Of a stretch of DNA of 12,768 bases, positions 1 to 6,955 are shown in pieces (positions within the stretch are counted from its first letter, which is position 1; each line of letters opens with the position of its first letter). The stretch is taken from NCBI GenBank assembly GCA_002321335.1, contig DCMG01000111.1:1-12768 (forward strand), read 5' to 3'. The notes beneath the pieces are model-generated. The model had not been told where the DNA came from and made no database searches. It saw nothing but the letters and a program-made list of their open reading frames with translations. Origin of the DNA: Bacteroidales bacterium UBA1628. Its GTDB lineage: Bacteria > Bacteroidota > Bacteroidia > Bacteroidales > UBA932. A program made the position numbers and the translations under genes.

Positions 1-753
1 GTGGGGAAAACGGTCATCGACCAGCTCTTCACCAACGGTGAGAATCCTGTCGGCAAGGTCATCCGGTTCGGCAGCATTCCGTTCCGCATCGTAGGTGTGC
101 TGGAGAGCAAAGGCTACAACAGCATGGGAATGGATCAGGACAACCTCATCATAACTCCTTACACCACCGTTATGAAACGCATCCTCGCTGTCACCTATCT
201 TCAGGAAATCGTCTGCTCCGCATTGAGCGAGGAATATACCTACAAGGCAATCAGCGAGATAACTGATGTCTTACGGCGCAACCACAAGCTCAAGGAGTCC
301 GATGATGATGACTTCAACATCCGTTCGCAGCAGGAACTCTCATCAATGATGACCAGCACAAGCGACATGATGTCAACCCTTCTGGCGGCGGTTGCGGGAA
401 TATCCCTCCTCGTGGGCGGCATTGGCATCATGAACATCATGTACGTCTCCGTCACCGAGAGGACAAAGGAGATTGGTCTCAGGATGAGCATCGGTGCCAA
501 AGGCCGTGACATCCTCGCACAGTTCCTGATCGAAGCCACACTGATCAGCATAACAGGTGGACTTTTAGGTGTGATCCTTGGAGTGGCCGCATCGTACATT
601 GTCAAGATCGCCCTATCCTACCCGATTCTGATCCAGCCATGGAGCATCATCCTCTCATTTCTTGTCTGCACCGTCATCGGCATCTTCTTCGGCTGGTACC
701 CCGCCCGCAAAGCCTCTAACCTCGACCCGATCGAAGCCATCCGCTACGAGTAG
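1..753 (+). CDS. MacB/FtsX-type ABC transporter permease, C-terminal part (5' end outside window)
   Basis: Integral membrane permease subunit of a MacB-like ABC exporter, which couples cytoplasmic ATP hydrolysis to movement of substrates across or out of the inner membrane; the substrate is unknown. Visible are the end of the periplasmic core domain (residues about 1-110, with NPVGKVIRFG and FRIVGVLESKG), then three predicted membrane segments (about 124-150, 173-202 and 213-233). The family signature ERTKEIGLRMSIGAKGRDIL (153-172) lies in the cytoplasmic loop, and the protein ends in the typical YPARKASNLDPIEAIRYE. Family members are usually about 400 residues with one N-terminal membrane helix, so the first 150 or so residues are missing and the GTG at base 1 is an internal Val codon. 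No ATPase gene is visible here. A likely terminator follows 49 bases after the stop. The family call is secure; the transported substrate is not inferable. Confidence 0.93.
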   Translation: MGKTVIDQLFTNGENPVGKVIRFGSIPFRIVGVLESKGYNSMGMDQDNLIITPYTTVMKRILAVTYLQEIVCSALSEEYTYKAISEITDVLRRNHKLKESDDDDFNIRSQQELSSMMTSTSDMMSTLLAAVAGISLLVGGIGIMNIMYVSVTERTKEIGLRMSIGAKGRDILAQFLIEATLISITGGLLGVILGVAASYIVKIALSYPILIQPWSIILSFLVCTVIGIFFGWYPARKASNLDPIEAIRYE

Positions 754-801
754 AAGTAAAATCACCGTGAAGCATAATTTACTATAAATCAATAAATAGC
801 A

Positions 802-842
802 CCATTGCCTTCAGTTCATCTGTACTAAAGGTGATGGCTTTT
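802..842 (+). terminator. Probable intrinsic terminator after the permease gene
   Basis: Bases 802-811 (CCATTGCCTT) pair with 828-837 (AAGGTGATGG) as a 10-bp stem with two G-U wobbles and a 16-base loop, followed directly by CTTTTC. The hairpin plus short T run lies 49 bases past the permease stop codon, where a transcript end is expected. The loop is large and the T run short, so efficiency is uncertain. Confidence 0.5.
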
Positions 843-923
843 CTCCTTATGTATAAATAAATTGCAAATCACGAATGTATCCGGCCGAAATCTCTCTCAA
901 TCGCTGAACTTCCAGTCGCTGAG

Positions 924-954
924 CCTGTCGAAGCGCCTATCCTGTCGAAGCGCC
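924..954. repeat. Short tandem direct repeat, 14 bp twice
   Basis: CCTGTCGAAGCGCC occurs at 924-937 and again at 941-954, separated by TAT (17-base period). The first copy sits in CGCTGAGCCTGTCGAAGCG (918-936), whose ends CGCT and AGCG are complementary. A further partial copy of TCGCTGA lies at 901-907 and 916-922. From memory, strings of the form GCTTCGACAGGCTCAGC are dispersed extragenic repeats in many bacterial genomes; whether this one is dispersed in this genome cannot be judged from one window. Confidence 0.6.
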
Positions 955-1013
955 GAAGTGTTGAAAGGACTTTAAGTGTTGGCGACAGCGAAAAAAAAGG
1001 CAAAAGTCAAATT

Positions 1014-1154
1014 TCGTCCGTGGAATCAGACTTCTTAAAGGAGATCAAACTCCGGTATATTCCCCGATACCTTATCTTTGACAAGAATGGAAGACTTGTA
1101 GACATGGATGCTCCGAGATCATCTTCGAAAGAAGCCGAAAAGAAATTGCTCTGA
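1014..1154 (+). pseudogene. 3' remnant of a TlpA-like thioredoxin-fold protein gene
   Basis: The plus frame ending at the TGA of 1152-1154 encodes a tail containing DFLKEIKLRYIPRYLIFDK followed by NGRLVDMDAPRSSSKEAEKK. This matches the end of TlpA/AhpC-type thioredoxin domains: a Y-x-I-P-R-Y strand with the cis-proline, an I-F-D-K-N-G-R-L turn, the DAPRSS segment and a C-terminal helix. The N-terminal two thirds, including the CxxC redox site, are absent. Upstream in-frame sequence is repeat-like and carries no ATG back to the stop at 858-860. Such proteins are about 150-400 residues when whole, so this is read as a truncated, non-functional relic. A GTG at 1020 could give a 44-residue peptide, but there is no sign of a ribosome site. 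Recognition is by eye. Confidence 0.6.
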
Positions 1155-1179
1155 TGCGACTTACGCAAAGTCCTCATGT

Positions 1180-1707
1180 TCAGCAAGACTCTCGACGGAG
1201 TAGACGCATCACTTTTACGGGACGATCGTCGCCGCGGTATAGGTGGCTGCACCAGTTGAGCTTGCCGGTGTCTTTGAAGCCGCACTTCTCCATGACTCTG
1301 CCGGAAGCGGGGTTGTCGACGAAGAAATCACACCAAAGGGTATGGAAGCCTTTCACGTTGAAGCAGTAGTCTATCATCAAGCGGAGGGCTTCCGTGCATA
1401 TTCCTTTGTTCCAGTATGGTTTCCCTACCCAGTAGCCGATCTCGGCGTCATCCTCGCCGATTCCGATATTGCTTTCGCCGCTCGTGTAATATCCCATGCA
1501 GCCGATCGCCTCTCCGGTCTCGTTCAGCTCGATCGCCCAAGTGTGGTCGTTTGTGAATATATTCCTTATCACATCAAGACTTTCTTCCACACTCTTATGC
1601 GCCGGCCACCCCGCCCGAGGGCCGACCTCCGGATCGGAAGCGTACTTGTACAGCGCCTCAGCATCGCTTTCCCTCCATGGGCGCAGTGTTATCCTGTTCG
1701 TTTTCAT
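1180..1707 (-). CDS. GNAT family N-acetyltransferase (RimJ/RimL-like)
   Basis: Predicted cytoplasmic acetyl-CoA-dependent N-acetyltransferase of 175 residues, the usual length for the RimJ/RimL (Acetyltransf_3) group. It opens with the family start TNRITLRPWRESDAEALYKY. Motif A follows: DAEIGYWVGKPYWNKGICTE at 87-106, where WNKGICTEA is the pyrophosphate-binding Q/R-x-x-G-x-G/A region. Motif B is DNPASGRVMEKCGF at 131-144, with Asn132 and Cys142 in their usual places. The acceptor cannot be told; members modify ribosomal protein N-termini, antibiotics or small amines. The ATG at 1705-1707 is chosen over a GTG 21 bases upstream because the family match begins there and because the predicted promoter would start transcription near that GTG. 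It stands alone, divergent from the 1857 gene, and its stop is 25 bases from the thioredoxin remnant. Confidence 0.9.
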   Translation of the reverse strand: MKTNRITLRPWRESDAEALYKYASDPEVGPRAGWPAHKSVEESLDVIRNIFTNDHTWAIELNETGEAIGCMGYYTSGESNIGIGEDDAEIGYWVGKPYWNKGICTEALRLMIDYCFNVKGFHTLWCDFFVDNPASGRVMEKCGFKDTGKLNWCSHLYRGDDRPVKVMRLLRRESC

Positions 1708-1732
1708 TTCAAAATCATTTATTATCACTCTA

Positions 1733-1764
1733 CAAAATTACAGCTTAGCCGTTGCAAATACAAA
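1733..1764 (-). promoter_or_regulatory. Bacteroides-type promoter of the acetyltransferase gene
   Basis: On the minus strand TTTG (1764-1761) is followed after exactly 20 bases by TAATTTTG (1740-1733). This is a full match to the Bacteroidota primary sigma factor consensus, TTTG at -33 and TAnnTTTG at -7. Transcription would begin near 1727, leaving a leader of about 20 bases before the ATG at 1707. No Shine-Dalgarno is evident, as is common in the group. Confidence 0.6.
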
Positions 1765-1810
1765 CATCATTGCAAAAGACCTAAGTTTCATTAATATTCC
1801 GGGAATAGGA

Positions 1811-1842
1811 TTTGTAAAAGTAACTCGGATTTGCGATATTTG
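1811..1842 (+). promoter_or_regulatory. Possible promoter of the unknown protein / LytS / LytTR operon
   Basis: TTTG at 1811-1814 is followed after 20 bases by GATATTTG at 1835-1842, one mismatch from the TAnnTTTG -7 consensus, with the same spacing as the divergent acetyltransferase promoter. Transcription would start around 1848, giving a leader of only about 8 bases before the ATG at 1857. That is short, so the assignment is tentative. Confidence 0.35.
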
Positions 1843-1856
1843 GAAAAAGAAAGAAT

Positions 1857-2498
1857 ATGAGTCAGTTTGACACTTGCTTTTTTGAGAGATATGCGAAGAT
1901 TTCGCTGGAGACGCTGCTGGACAGGAGGTTCTCGGAGCTGTTGAACAAGGACAGACCGGACCTTCAGAGTCCGGACGGGGTCTCGCTGGGAATTGAGGTG
2001 ACGAGGGCGATGCCTGAGACGAAAGAGGCGGCGCAGTCAATGCTCAAGGAGATGGCGGGGATATCCCCGGTTCCGGAAGAAATCGATGATTTCGACACGA
2101 TCTTGTCTTCAGGCTATGGCTACGGTCTTCAGGGAGGACGTTATGTCGGCACCAAAGAATATGACTACTGGTCAATGGCACTTCCGATGCGGCGGATCAT
2201 AGAAAGCAAGGTCCGCAAGGCCGGAGACGGGTTCTACGGATCCTTCAAGACACTTGATCTGTACGTGTTCAGCAAGGACAGCCTCAGCGAGATCGAGGTT
2301 CTGGACATTCTCCGCTACACGATGAGCATCCAGGACGGACAGGCAGAAAAGTACAACTGCCTGTACATCTCAGAAATCAGCGGGCTGAATGTCTGCAACC
2401 TGTCCGGAGACATCAATGACATTTACCGCGTCTCGCACCACCCGATCTCTCCAGACCTACGCAAGGAATTCTTTCACAAATCTTTGCAACAACGATAA
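1857..2498 (+). CDS. Hypothetical protein, possibly PD-(D/E)XK nuclease-like, first gene of the LytS/LytTR operon
   Basis: I do not recognise this 213-residue protein with confidence. It has no signal peptide and no membrane segment, so it should be cytoplasmic. A segment KDRPDLQSPDGVSLGIEVTR (31-50) places Asp35 and Glu47 twelve residues apart on what would be adjacent strands, a layout like the catalytic core of PD-(D/E)XK nuclease folds. The usual third-residue Lys after the Glu is replaced by Thr49, so activity is doubtful; a later ESKVRKAG (116-123) could supply a basic residue. The middle is Gly/Tyr rich (SSGYGYGLQGGRYVG, 84-98). The second half shows alternating strands and helices. 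The ATG at 1857 follows an A/G-rich stretch. Its stop codon overlaps the kinase start (TAATG), so translation is probably coupled. Function unknown; the nuclease-like reading is inference. Confidence 0.8.
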   Translation: MSQFDTCFFERYAKISLETLLDRRFSELLNKDRPDLQSPDGVSLGIEVTRAMPETKEAAQSMLKEMAGISPVPEEIDDFDTILSSGYGYGLQGGRYVGTKEYDYWSMALPMRRIIESKVRKAGDGFYGSFKTLDLYVFSKDSLSEIEVLDILRYTMSIQDGQAEKYNCLYISEISGLNVCNLSGDINDIYRVSHHPISPDLRKEFFHKSLQQR

Positions 2499-3529
2499 TG
2501 AATATGCGAAAAAACAGTGGTTGGTTTATTCATCTGGCGATCTGGGCGGTGATACTGGCGATACCGTTCTTCTCGCCTCAGCCGGGGAGACCGCTTCACG
2601 GCGGGGTGGATTACTTGCGCTTCCTGCCGGTGGTGATCTCGTTTGTTATCGTGTTCTACACAAACTACTTATTCCTGATAAAGCATTTTCTGTCCAACAA
2701 GCGATTCTGGGCGTTCCTGTTCTGGAACGCGCTTCTAATTGCCAAGGTCAGTGTAGCCGTCCATCTATTTTTCAGGTACTTTGCCTCCCCTGGCACGATG
2801 CCTCCGCCACACTCCACGCTTGACACAATCAGTTTCGCCGTACGCAACACAGTCATCTACATAGCGATAGTAGGGATAGCGGTGGCCATGAAAATGACTT
2901 CGGAGTGGTACAACAACGAGGCACAGCGAAAGGAAATCGAGAAGAATCAGGCTGAAGCGGAGCTTGCCAACCTCAAAAGCCAGATCAACCCGCACTTTCT
3001 GTTCAACACCCTGAACAATATCTACTCACTGATCCAGATTGACCCCGCACAGGCGCAGGAGGCCGTCCACGACCTAAGCGGAATGCTGCGCTACGTCCTC
3101 TACGAAAGCCAGAAAGACACCGTACCTCTGTCAAAAGAGTGCGAGTTCCTGAGGGAATATGTCAAACTGATGAGCGCAAGGTTGACGTCGAGGGTAAAGT
3201 TGGAGGTTTCTCTGCCGGAAACCTCTTCGGACAGACAAATCGCCCCGCTGCTCTTCATTCCACTCATCGAGAATGCTTTCAAGCATGGCATCAGCGACTC
3301 CGCTGAATCCTTCATCAGAATCAGACTGAGCGAGGACGATGAATACGTCTGCTGCCTCGTCGAGAACAGTTGCCACCCCAAGGACGACACCGACCGCAGC
3401 GGTTCAGGAATAGGAATCACGAACCTCAAGAGAAGGCTCGACCTGCTCTATCCGGGAGCATATTCATTTGAATATGGCAGGGTGCAGAGTGTCTACCGTT
3501 CGCTGCTTAGAATTAAGGCCGGAATATGA
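2498..3529 (+). CDS. LytS/YehU-type sensor histidine kinase
   Basis: Membrane sensor kinase of a two-component system. It has four predicted N-terminal helices (about 9-26, 42-65, 70-93 and 113-131) with almost no extracytoplasmic loops, so the stimulus is likely sensed in or at the membrane. A coiled linker follows (135-160), then the His_kinase domain with LKSQINPHFLFNTLNNIYSL (159-178), in which His166 is the phosphorylated residue. The ATPase domain shows the N-box IPLIENAFKHG (254-264, Asn259) and the glycine box GSGIGITNLKRRL (302-314). At 343 residues the length is normal for the family. It starts inside the stop of the upstream gene (2498 is shared) and overlaps the next gene by ATGA. 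An ATG two codons further in (2504) is an alternative start. It should phosphorylate the adjacent LytTR regulator; the signal cannot be inferred. Confidence 0.95.
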   Translation: MNMRKNSGWFIHLAIWAVILAIPFFSPQPGRPLHGGVDYLRFLPVVISFVIVFYTNYLFLIKHFLSNKRFWAFLFWNALLIAKVSVAVHLFFRYFASPGTMPPPHSTLDTISFAVRNTVIYIAIVGIAVAMKMTSEWYNNEAQRKEIEKNQAEAELANLKSQINPHFLFNTLNNIYSLIQIDPAQAQEAVHDLSGMLRYVLYESQKDTVPLSKECEFLREYVKLMSARLTSRVKLEVSLPETSSDRQIAPLLFIPLIENAFKHGISDSAESFIRIRLSEDDEYVCCLVENSCHPKDDTDRSGSGIGITNLKRRLDLLYPGAYSFEYGRVQSVYRSLLRIKAGI

Positions 3530-4251
3530 ACACAATCAGTTGCATAGTCATCGATGACGAGCCGCTGGCCGTCAGGCTTATGGAATCGTACGTCACCAAG
3601 ACACCGTTTCTCTCGCTCAAGGGCAGCTTCACGAGTGGGACTTCGGCATATTCATTCCTTCAAGACACCCCCGTTGAGCTACTCTTCTGCGACATCCAGA
3701 TGCCTAATCTCAGCGGGATGGAACTATCGCGGATGCTGCCGGAGAAGACCAGAATCATATTCACCACCGCTTTCAGTGAATATGCCGTCGAGGGCTTCCG
3801 TGTGAGGGCGCTGGACTATCTTCTTAAGCCTGTTTCCTACGATGATTTTCTTTCCGCGGCTCTCAAGGCCAAAGAATATTTTGAACATGTCGAAGTGACC
3901 GCACAAAGAAAAATCAAAAGCATATTCGTCAAGACCGAGTACCGCCTCCAGCAGATTGACCTCGACAAGATTACCTACATCGAAGGCCTGAAAGACTACA
4001 TAAAGATTCACCTGAGCGGATCATCAGCCCCTATCCTCTCTCTTATGCGCATGAAAGTCATCGAAGACACACTTCCGAAAGAATACTTCGTACGCATCCA
4101 CAAATCCTTCATCGTCCGCCTCGCCGCGATCGAAGCCATAGAGCGCAATCACATTCTCATCGGCAAGGATCGCATACCTATCGGAGAAACCTATCAATCA
4201 GTTCTTTATCAAGCACTCTCTGACACGATCCTGACACAGGACAAAGGATAA
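3526..4251 (+). CDS. LytTR-family response regulator
   Basis: Cytoplasmic response regulator of 241 residues, partner of the kinase whose stop it overlaps by 4 bases (ATGA). The receiver domain (1-120) keeps the acidic pocket Asp10/Asp11, the phospho-acceptor Asp56 in LLFCDIQMPNLSG, Thr80, and Lys101 in DYLLKPVSYDDF. The LytTR DNA-binding domain spans about 131-228, with IFVKTEYRLQQIDLDKITYI (133-152) at its start and YFVRIHKSFIVRLAAIE (187-203), the family's hallmark R-x-H-K/R-S-F/Y segment. LytTR proteins bind direct repeats upstream of targets. No clear pair was recognised here, so targets are unknown; autoregulation of the 1857 operon or control of the upstream permease locus would be guesses. 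Confidence 0.95.
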   Translation: MNTISCIVIDDEPLAVRLMESYVTKTPFLSLKGSFTSGTSAYSFLQDTPVELLFCDIQMPNLSGMELSRMLPEKTRIIFTTAFSEYAVEGFRVRALDYLLKPVSYDDFLSAALKAKEYFEHVEVTAQRKIKSIFVKTEYRLQQIDLDKITYIEGLKDYIKIHLSGSSAPILSLMRMKVIEDTLPKEYFVRIHKSFIVRLAAIEAIERNHILIGKDRIPIGETYQSVLYQALSDTILTQDKG

Positions 4252-4290
4252 GCCATGAACAAAGTTTCCATTAGACGCACGTTTCCCAGC

Positions 4291-4313
4291 CCCTGTCATC
4301 TTTTTTGACAGGG
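4291..4313. terminator. Bidirectional hairpin between convergent operons
   Basis: CCCTGTCA (4291-4298) and TGACAGGG (4306-4313) form a perfect 8-bp stem around a T-rich 7-base loop. It lies 39 bases after the response regulator stop and 11 bases from the CoA-transferase stop, between two operons that converge here. Neither side has a clear T run after the stem, so it may be a weak or factor-assisted terminator, or an mRNA 3'-end stabiliser. Confidence 0.5.
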
Positions 4314-4324
4314 AACACAACACA

Positions 4325-5617
4325 CTATTTCAAGCGTAGGAAGGAATAGCCGAAACGCTCGCGGGCGGCACGCTCAAGGTCTTCACGGTCGTCCGGATGG
4401 GCGATGGAGATGAGAGCCTTGGCACGCTCGGCCAGATTCTTGTTGCGAAGATAGACACAACCATATTCAGTGACAACGTACTGCGTCTGGAAGCGGGTTG
4501 TTACAACACCGGCTCCGGGAGCGAGATGGGCGACGATCTTGCCACGGCCTTTCGCGGTGCGGGACGGCAGGGCGATGAATGTCTTGCCGCCTTCGGAGAG
4601 AGCTGCTCCGTACATGAAGTCGTGCTGGCCACCGACGCTTGAGAAAATCTTGTCACCGATGCTGTCGGCGCAGATCTGACCGGTCAGATCGACCTCGATG
4701 GCGGAATTGATCGCCATTGCGTTCGGATTCTGACGGATGCGCTGAGGATCATTCGTCCAGCTCACATCGTAGAACACAGCATCCTTGTTGCGGTCGAGGT
4801 ACTCGTACATATGTCGGGAACCTAGTGCAAGACAGGCCACGCTGCGGCCCGGCTCGACCTTCTTCAACGAGTTGTCAATCACGCCCATCTGCATAAGACG
4901 GAACACTCCGTCTGTCATGGCTTCGGTGTGGAGACCAAGATGCTTGTGATCCTTCAATCCGTTCAGAATCGCGTTCGGAATCCCGCCCACGCCAATCTGC
5001 AGTGTGGCACCGTCAGGAATCTCGGCGGCTATGTAGGAACCGATAGCCGACTCAATCTCCGTCGGAGGACCGAACTGCATGTCAACCGGTGGGTCGTCAC
5101 ACTCGATGGCGGCGGTTATCTGCGACTCATGGATCATCGCGGTACCGTAAAGGTACGGAATACTCTTGTTCACCTGAGCGATCACGATTTTGGCTGATTC
5201 AACGGCTGGTTGTGCAAGATCGGCTGAGATGTTGTAGCTGCAATAGCCGTTCTCGTCCGGAAGAGAGCAGTTGATGCACGCCACATCAATCGGAATCTCA
5301 CGGCGGCGGATAAGCGACGGAATCTCTCCAAGGAAGCCGGGAATGAGACTGCCGTAGCCTTGCGCGACATATTCCCTCTGATCAGAACAAAGGAACACAC
5401 TGTTCACGAAGAACGACTCCTTGTACTCAGGCTTGCAGAACGGAGCCGGTCCCTTGGTGATGTTGAAACCAGAGACGATGTTCACTCCCTGAAGCTCATC
5501 CGCCCTGCGGGCAAGAGCCTCCTGAATGATCACCGGAACGGCGGTGCTTCCCTGAAAGAAGACCCAGTCTCCTGACTTTACGAGTTTTACGGCCTCGTCG
5601 GCGCTTACGTATTTCAT
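4325..5617 (-). CDS. Acetyl-CoA hydrolase/transferase family CoA-transferase
   Basis: Cytoplasmic CoA-transferase of 430 residues, in the 4-hydroxybutyrate/butyrate CoA-transferase group of the acetyl-CoA hydrolase/transferase family. It moves CoA between an acyl-CoA and an acid, typically acetate, through a glutamyl-CoA intermediate. Visible marks are QIGVGGIPNAILNGL (207-221), then LHTEAMTDG (229-237), whose Glu232 corresponds in position to the catalytic Glu of the 4-hydroxybutyrate enzyme. Further on are AINSAIEVDLTGQICADSIG and the C-terminal VVTEYGCVYLRNKNLAERA. It is the last gene of the ior operon, 21 bases after the aminotransferase, so the likely reaction is arylacetyl-CoA + acetate to arylacetate + acetyl-CoA. 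The ATG at 5615-5617, preceded by AGAGAA, is preferred to an in-frame TTG 21 bases upstream that abuts the preceding stop. Substrate is inferred from context only. Confidence 0.92.
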   Translation of the reverse strand: MKYVSADEAVKLVKSGDWVFFQGSTAVPVIIQEALARRADELQGVNIVSGFNITKGPAPFCKPEYKESFFVNSVFLCSDQREYVAQGYGSLIPGFLGEIPSLIRRREIPIDVACINCSLPDENGYCSYNISADLAQPAVESAKIVIAQVNKSIPYLYGTAMIHESQITAAIECDDPPVDMQFGPPTEIESAIGSYIAAEIPDGATLQIGVGGIPNAILNGLKDHKHLGLHTEAMTDGVFRLMQMGVIDNSLKKVEPGRSVACLALGSRHMYEYLDRNKDAVFYDVSWTNDPQRIRQNPNAMAINSAIEVDLTGQICADSIGDKIFSSVGGQHDFMYGAALSEGGKTFIALPSRTAKGRGKIVAHLAPGAGVVTTRFQTQYVVTEYGCVYLRNKNLAERAKALISIAHPDDREDLERAARERFGYSFLRLK

Positions 5618-5638
5618 AAATAAATGTTCTCTAAACAA

Positions 5639-6955
5639 CTAATTTCCAGAAGCATAAAGTCCGACAAAAAGTCCGAGGCGCTCATCCAAGGCGCGGAAAT
5701 CCTCCTCGGAATTAAGCATCGAAACGCAGACCCTGATTCCCTCGCGATTGCTTCTTGTCGCAACCAGTGTGATGGCACAGATTCCGCAGCGAAGTAAATT
5801 CAACAGCAACTTGCTACCTGTCAACCCGTCATAGCCGATCGTGAAGAAAAAACCGTCACTCACATCCTCATCCAGATCCTTGTCGTACACGATGTGGAAC
5901 CCGTGGCGAAGGAATATTTCCTTGGCCTTCCCTGCCCTGCTGGCATATTCATGCATCTCCCCCACGAAGTCATATTCACCGTCAGCCGCCGCTCCGAGCA
6001 TCGCCGAGAAAGCGTACTGCGCAGAGTGAGAGCAACTTGACGAATTTACGTAAAGGTATGTCAAAGAGAAGTTGTCGCCGAAGCGGCCGAGCCCGTAACG
6101 CTCGCGGAGTGCGGGATATTCCCTTTTATAGAGTTTGTCGGACATGGCGACCATCGCGATGCGTTCACCGGCGTAACTGAATATCTTCGAGGCGGATATC
6201 ATCAGCACGCAGTTGTCGGTGTAGCGGGCTACTGTCGGCTGGTAAGGCGGCTGGAACGGCATGGAACGATTCTTTCTGAAATCCATGCAAAGATACGCCA
6301 TGTCCTCCAGAGCGATCACATCGTGCTTTGTACACAATTCGCCCAGATTCCTCAGCTCGTCCTCCGTCAAACAGACCCAAGACGGATTGTTAGGATTTGA
6401 ATATACTATCGCCGCCACACGCCCGTCACCGAACACTTCCTCCAGCTTCTCACGGAACTTATCCCCTCTGAAATCATAGAGGTCGAACATTCTGGTCTTG
6501 AATCCAAGAACCTTTGCCTGAACATAATGCGAAGGAAATCCTGGATTAAGATAGACAACCGTGTCCTTCGCCGGGTTCATCTGGATGCACTCCAGAAGGA
6601 GGTTGTAACACCCTTGCATGGATCCAACCGTTGGAACGATACCTTCGGGAGATATGTCCACTCCGACAAACGCCTTGATGAAACGAGAACCGTTCTCCTT
6701 GAGTTCCGGAATTCCGCATGCCGGAGGGTAGACAGAAGCCTCGCCACAGTCCAAAGCCTTCTTCTGGGCCTCAATGCCAATCCGGCATGCGTCCAAACCC
6801 GGTATGCCGAACTCCAGATGCACGAACTTCTCACCGGAAATCCTTTCCAACTCATGAGCCACATTGACACACTGGCGGATTGTCGTCCGACCTATGTCCG
6901 CAATGTCAAGCCTTTGCAGGACTTCATCTACAGCAGTCTTTGAGATCGGTTTCAT
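5639..6955 (-). CDS. Class I/II pyridoxal-phosphate aminotransferase, probably aromatic or broad-range
   Basis: Cytoplasmic fold-type I aminotransferase of 438 residues, moving an amino group between an amino acid and a 2-oxoacid. Key residues are visible: IVYSNPNNPSWVCLTEDEL (183-201) with Asn189; ALEDMAYLCMDF (215-226) with Asp218, which pairs with the PLP nitrogen, and Tyr221; SASKIFSYAGERIA (254-267) with the Schiff-base Lys257 and phosphate-binding Arg265; and EGIRVCVSML (405-414) with the substrate-carboxylate Arg408. The start overlaps the iorB stop by ATGA, so the two are very likely translated together. That placement between an IorAB oxidoreductase and a CoA-transferase argues that it supplies the 2-oxoacid used by IorAB (indolepyruvate, phenylpyruvate or 4-hydroxyphenylpyruvate), or consumes it if the route runs in reverse. 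The amino acid specificity cannot be read from the sequence. Confidence 0.93.
   Translation of the reverse strand: MKPISKTAVDEVLQRLDIADIGRTTIRQCVNVAHELERISGEKFVHLEFGIPGLDACRIGIEAQKKALDCGEASVYPPACGIPELKENGSRFIKAFVGVDISPEGIVPTVGSMQGCYNLLLECIQMNPAKDTVVYLNPGFPSHYVQAKVLGFKTRMFDLYDFRGDKFREKLEEVFGDGRVAAIVYSNPNNPSWVCLTEDELRNLGELCTKHDVIALEDMAYLCMDFRKNRSMPFQPPYQPTVARYTDNCVLMISASKIFSYAGERIAMVAMSDKLYKREYPALRERYGLGRFGDNFSLTYLYVNSSSCSHSAQYAFSAMLGAAADGEYDFVGEMHEYASRAGKAKEIFLRHGFHIVYDKDLDEDVSDGFFFTIGYDGLTGSKLLLNLLRCGICAITLVATRSNREGIRVCVSMLNSEEDFRALDERLGLFVGLYASGN

Larger units (their letters stand above)
754..1179. other. Gene-poor intergenic stretch with terminator, short repeat and gene remnant
   Basis: These 426 bases carry no intact gene. 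They hold the permease terminator (802-842), an A+T-rich segment to about 890, a short tandem repeat (924-954) and a plus-strand frame that stays open from 861 to 1154. Only the last 45 or so codons of that frame look like protein. No promoter-like or RNA-gene-like structure was recognised. Confidence 0.6.

Noticed and set aside
1..3. GTG at the first base as a true start of the permease
   Set aside because: The protein begins in the middle of the periplasmic core domain, so this is an internal codon at the window edge.
1007..1285. Minus-strand 92-codon frame across the thioredoxin remnant and the end of the acetyltransferase gene
   Set aside because: No protein-family features, and it conflicts with the supported acetyltransferase frame and the plus-strand remnant.
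4255..4308. Short plus-strand frame of 17 codons right after the response regulator
   Set aside because: It runs into the intergenic hairpin, has no recognisable sequence and no ribosome site.
5618..5638. In-frame TTG start extending the CoA-transferase by seven residues
   Set aside because: The TTG directly abuts the aminotransferase stop and leaves no room for a ribosome site; the ATG at 5615-5617 has AGAGAA upstream and the family match starts there.
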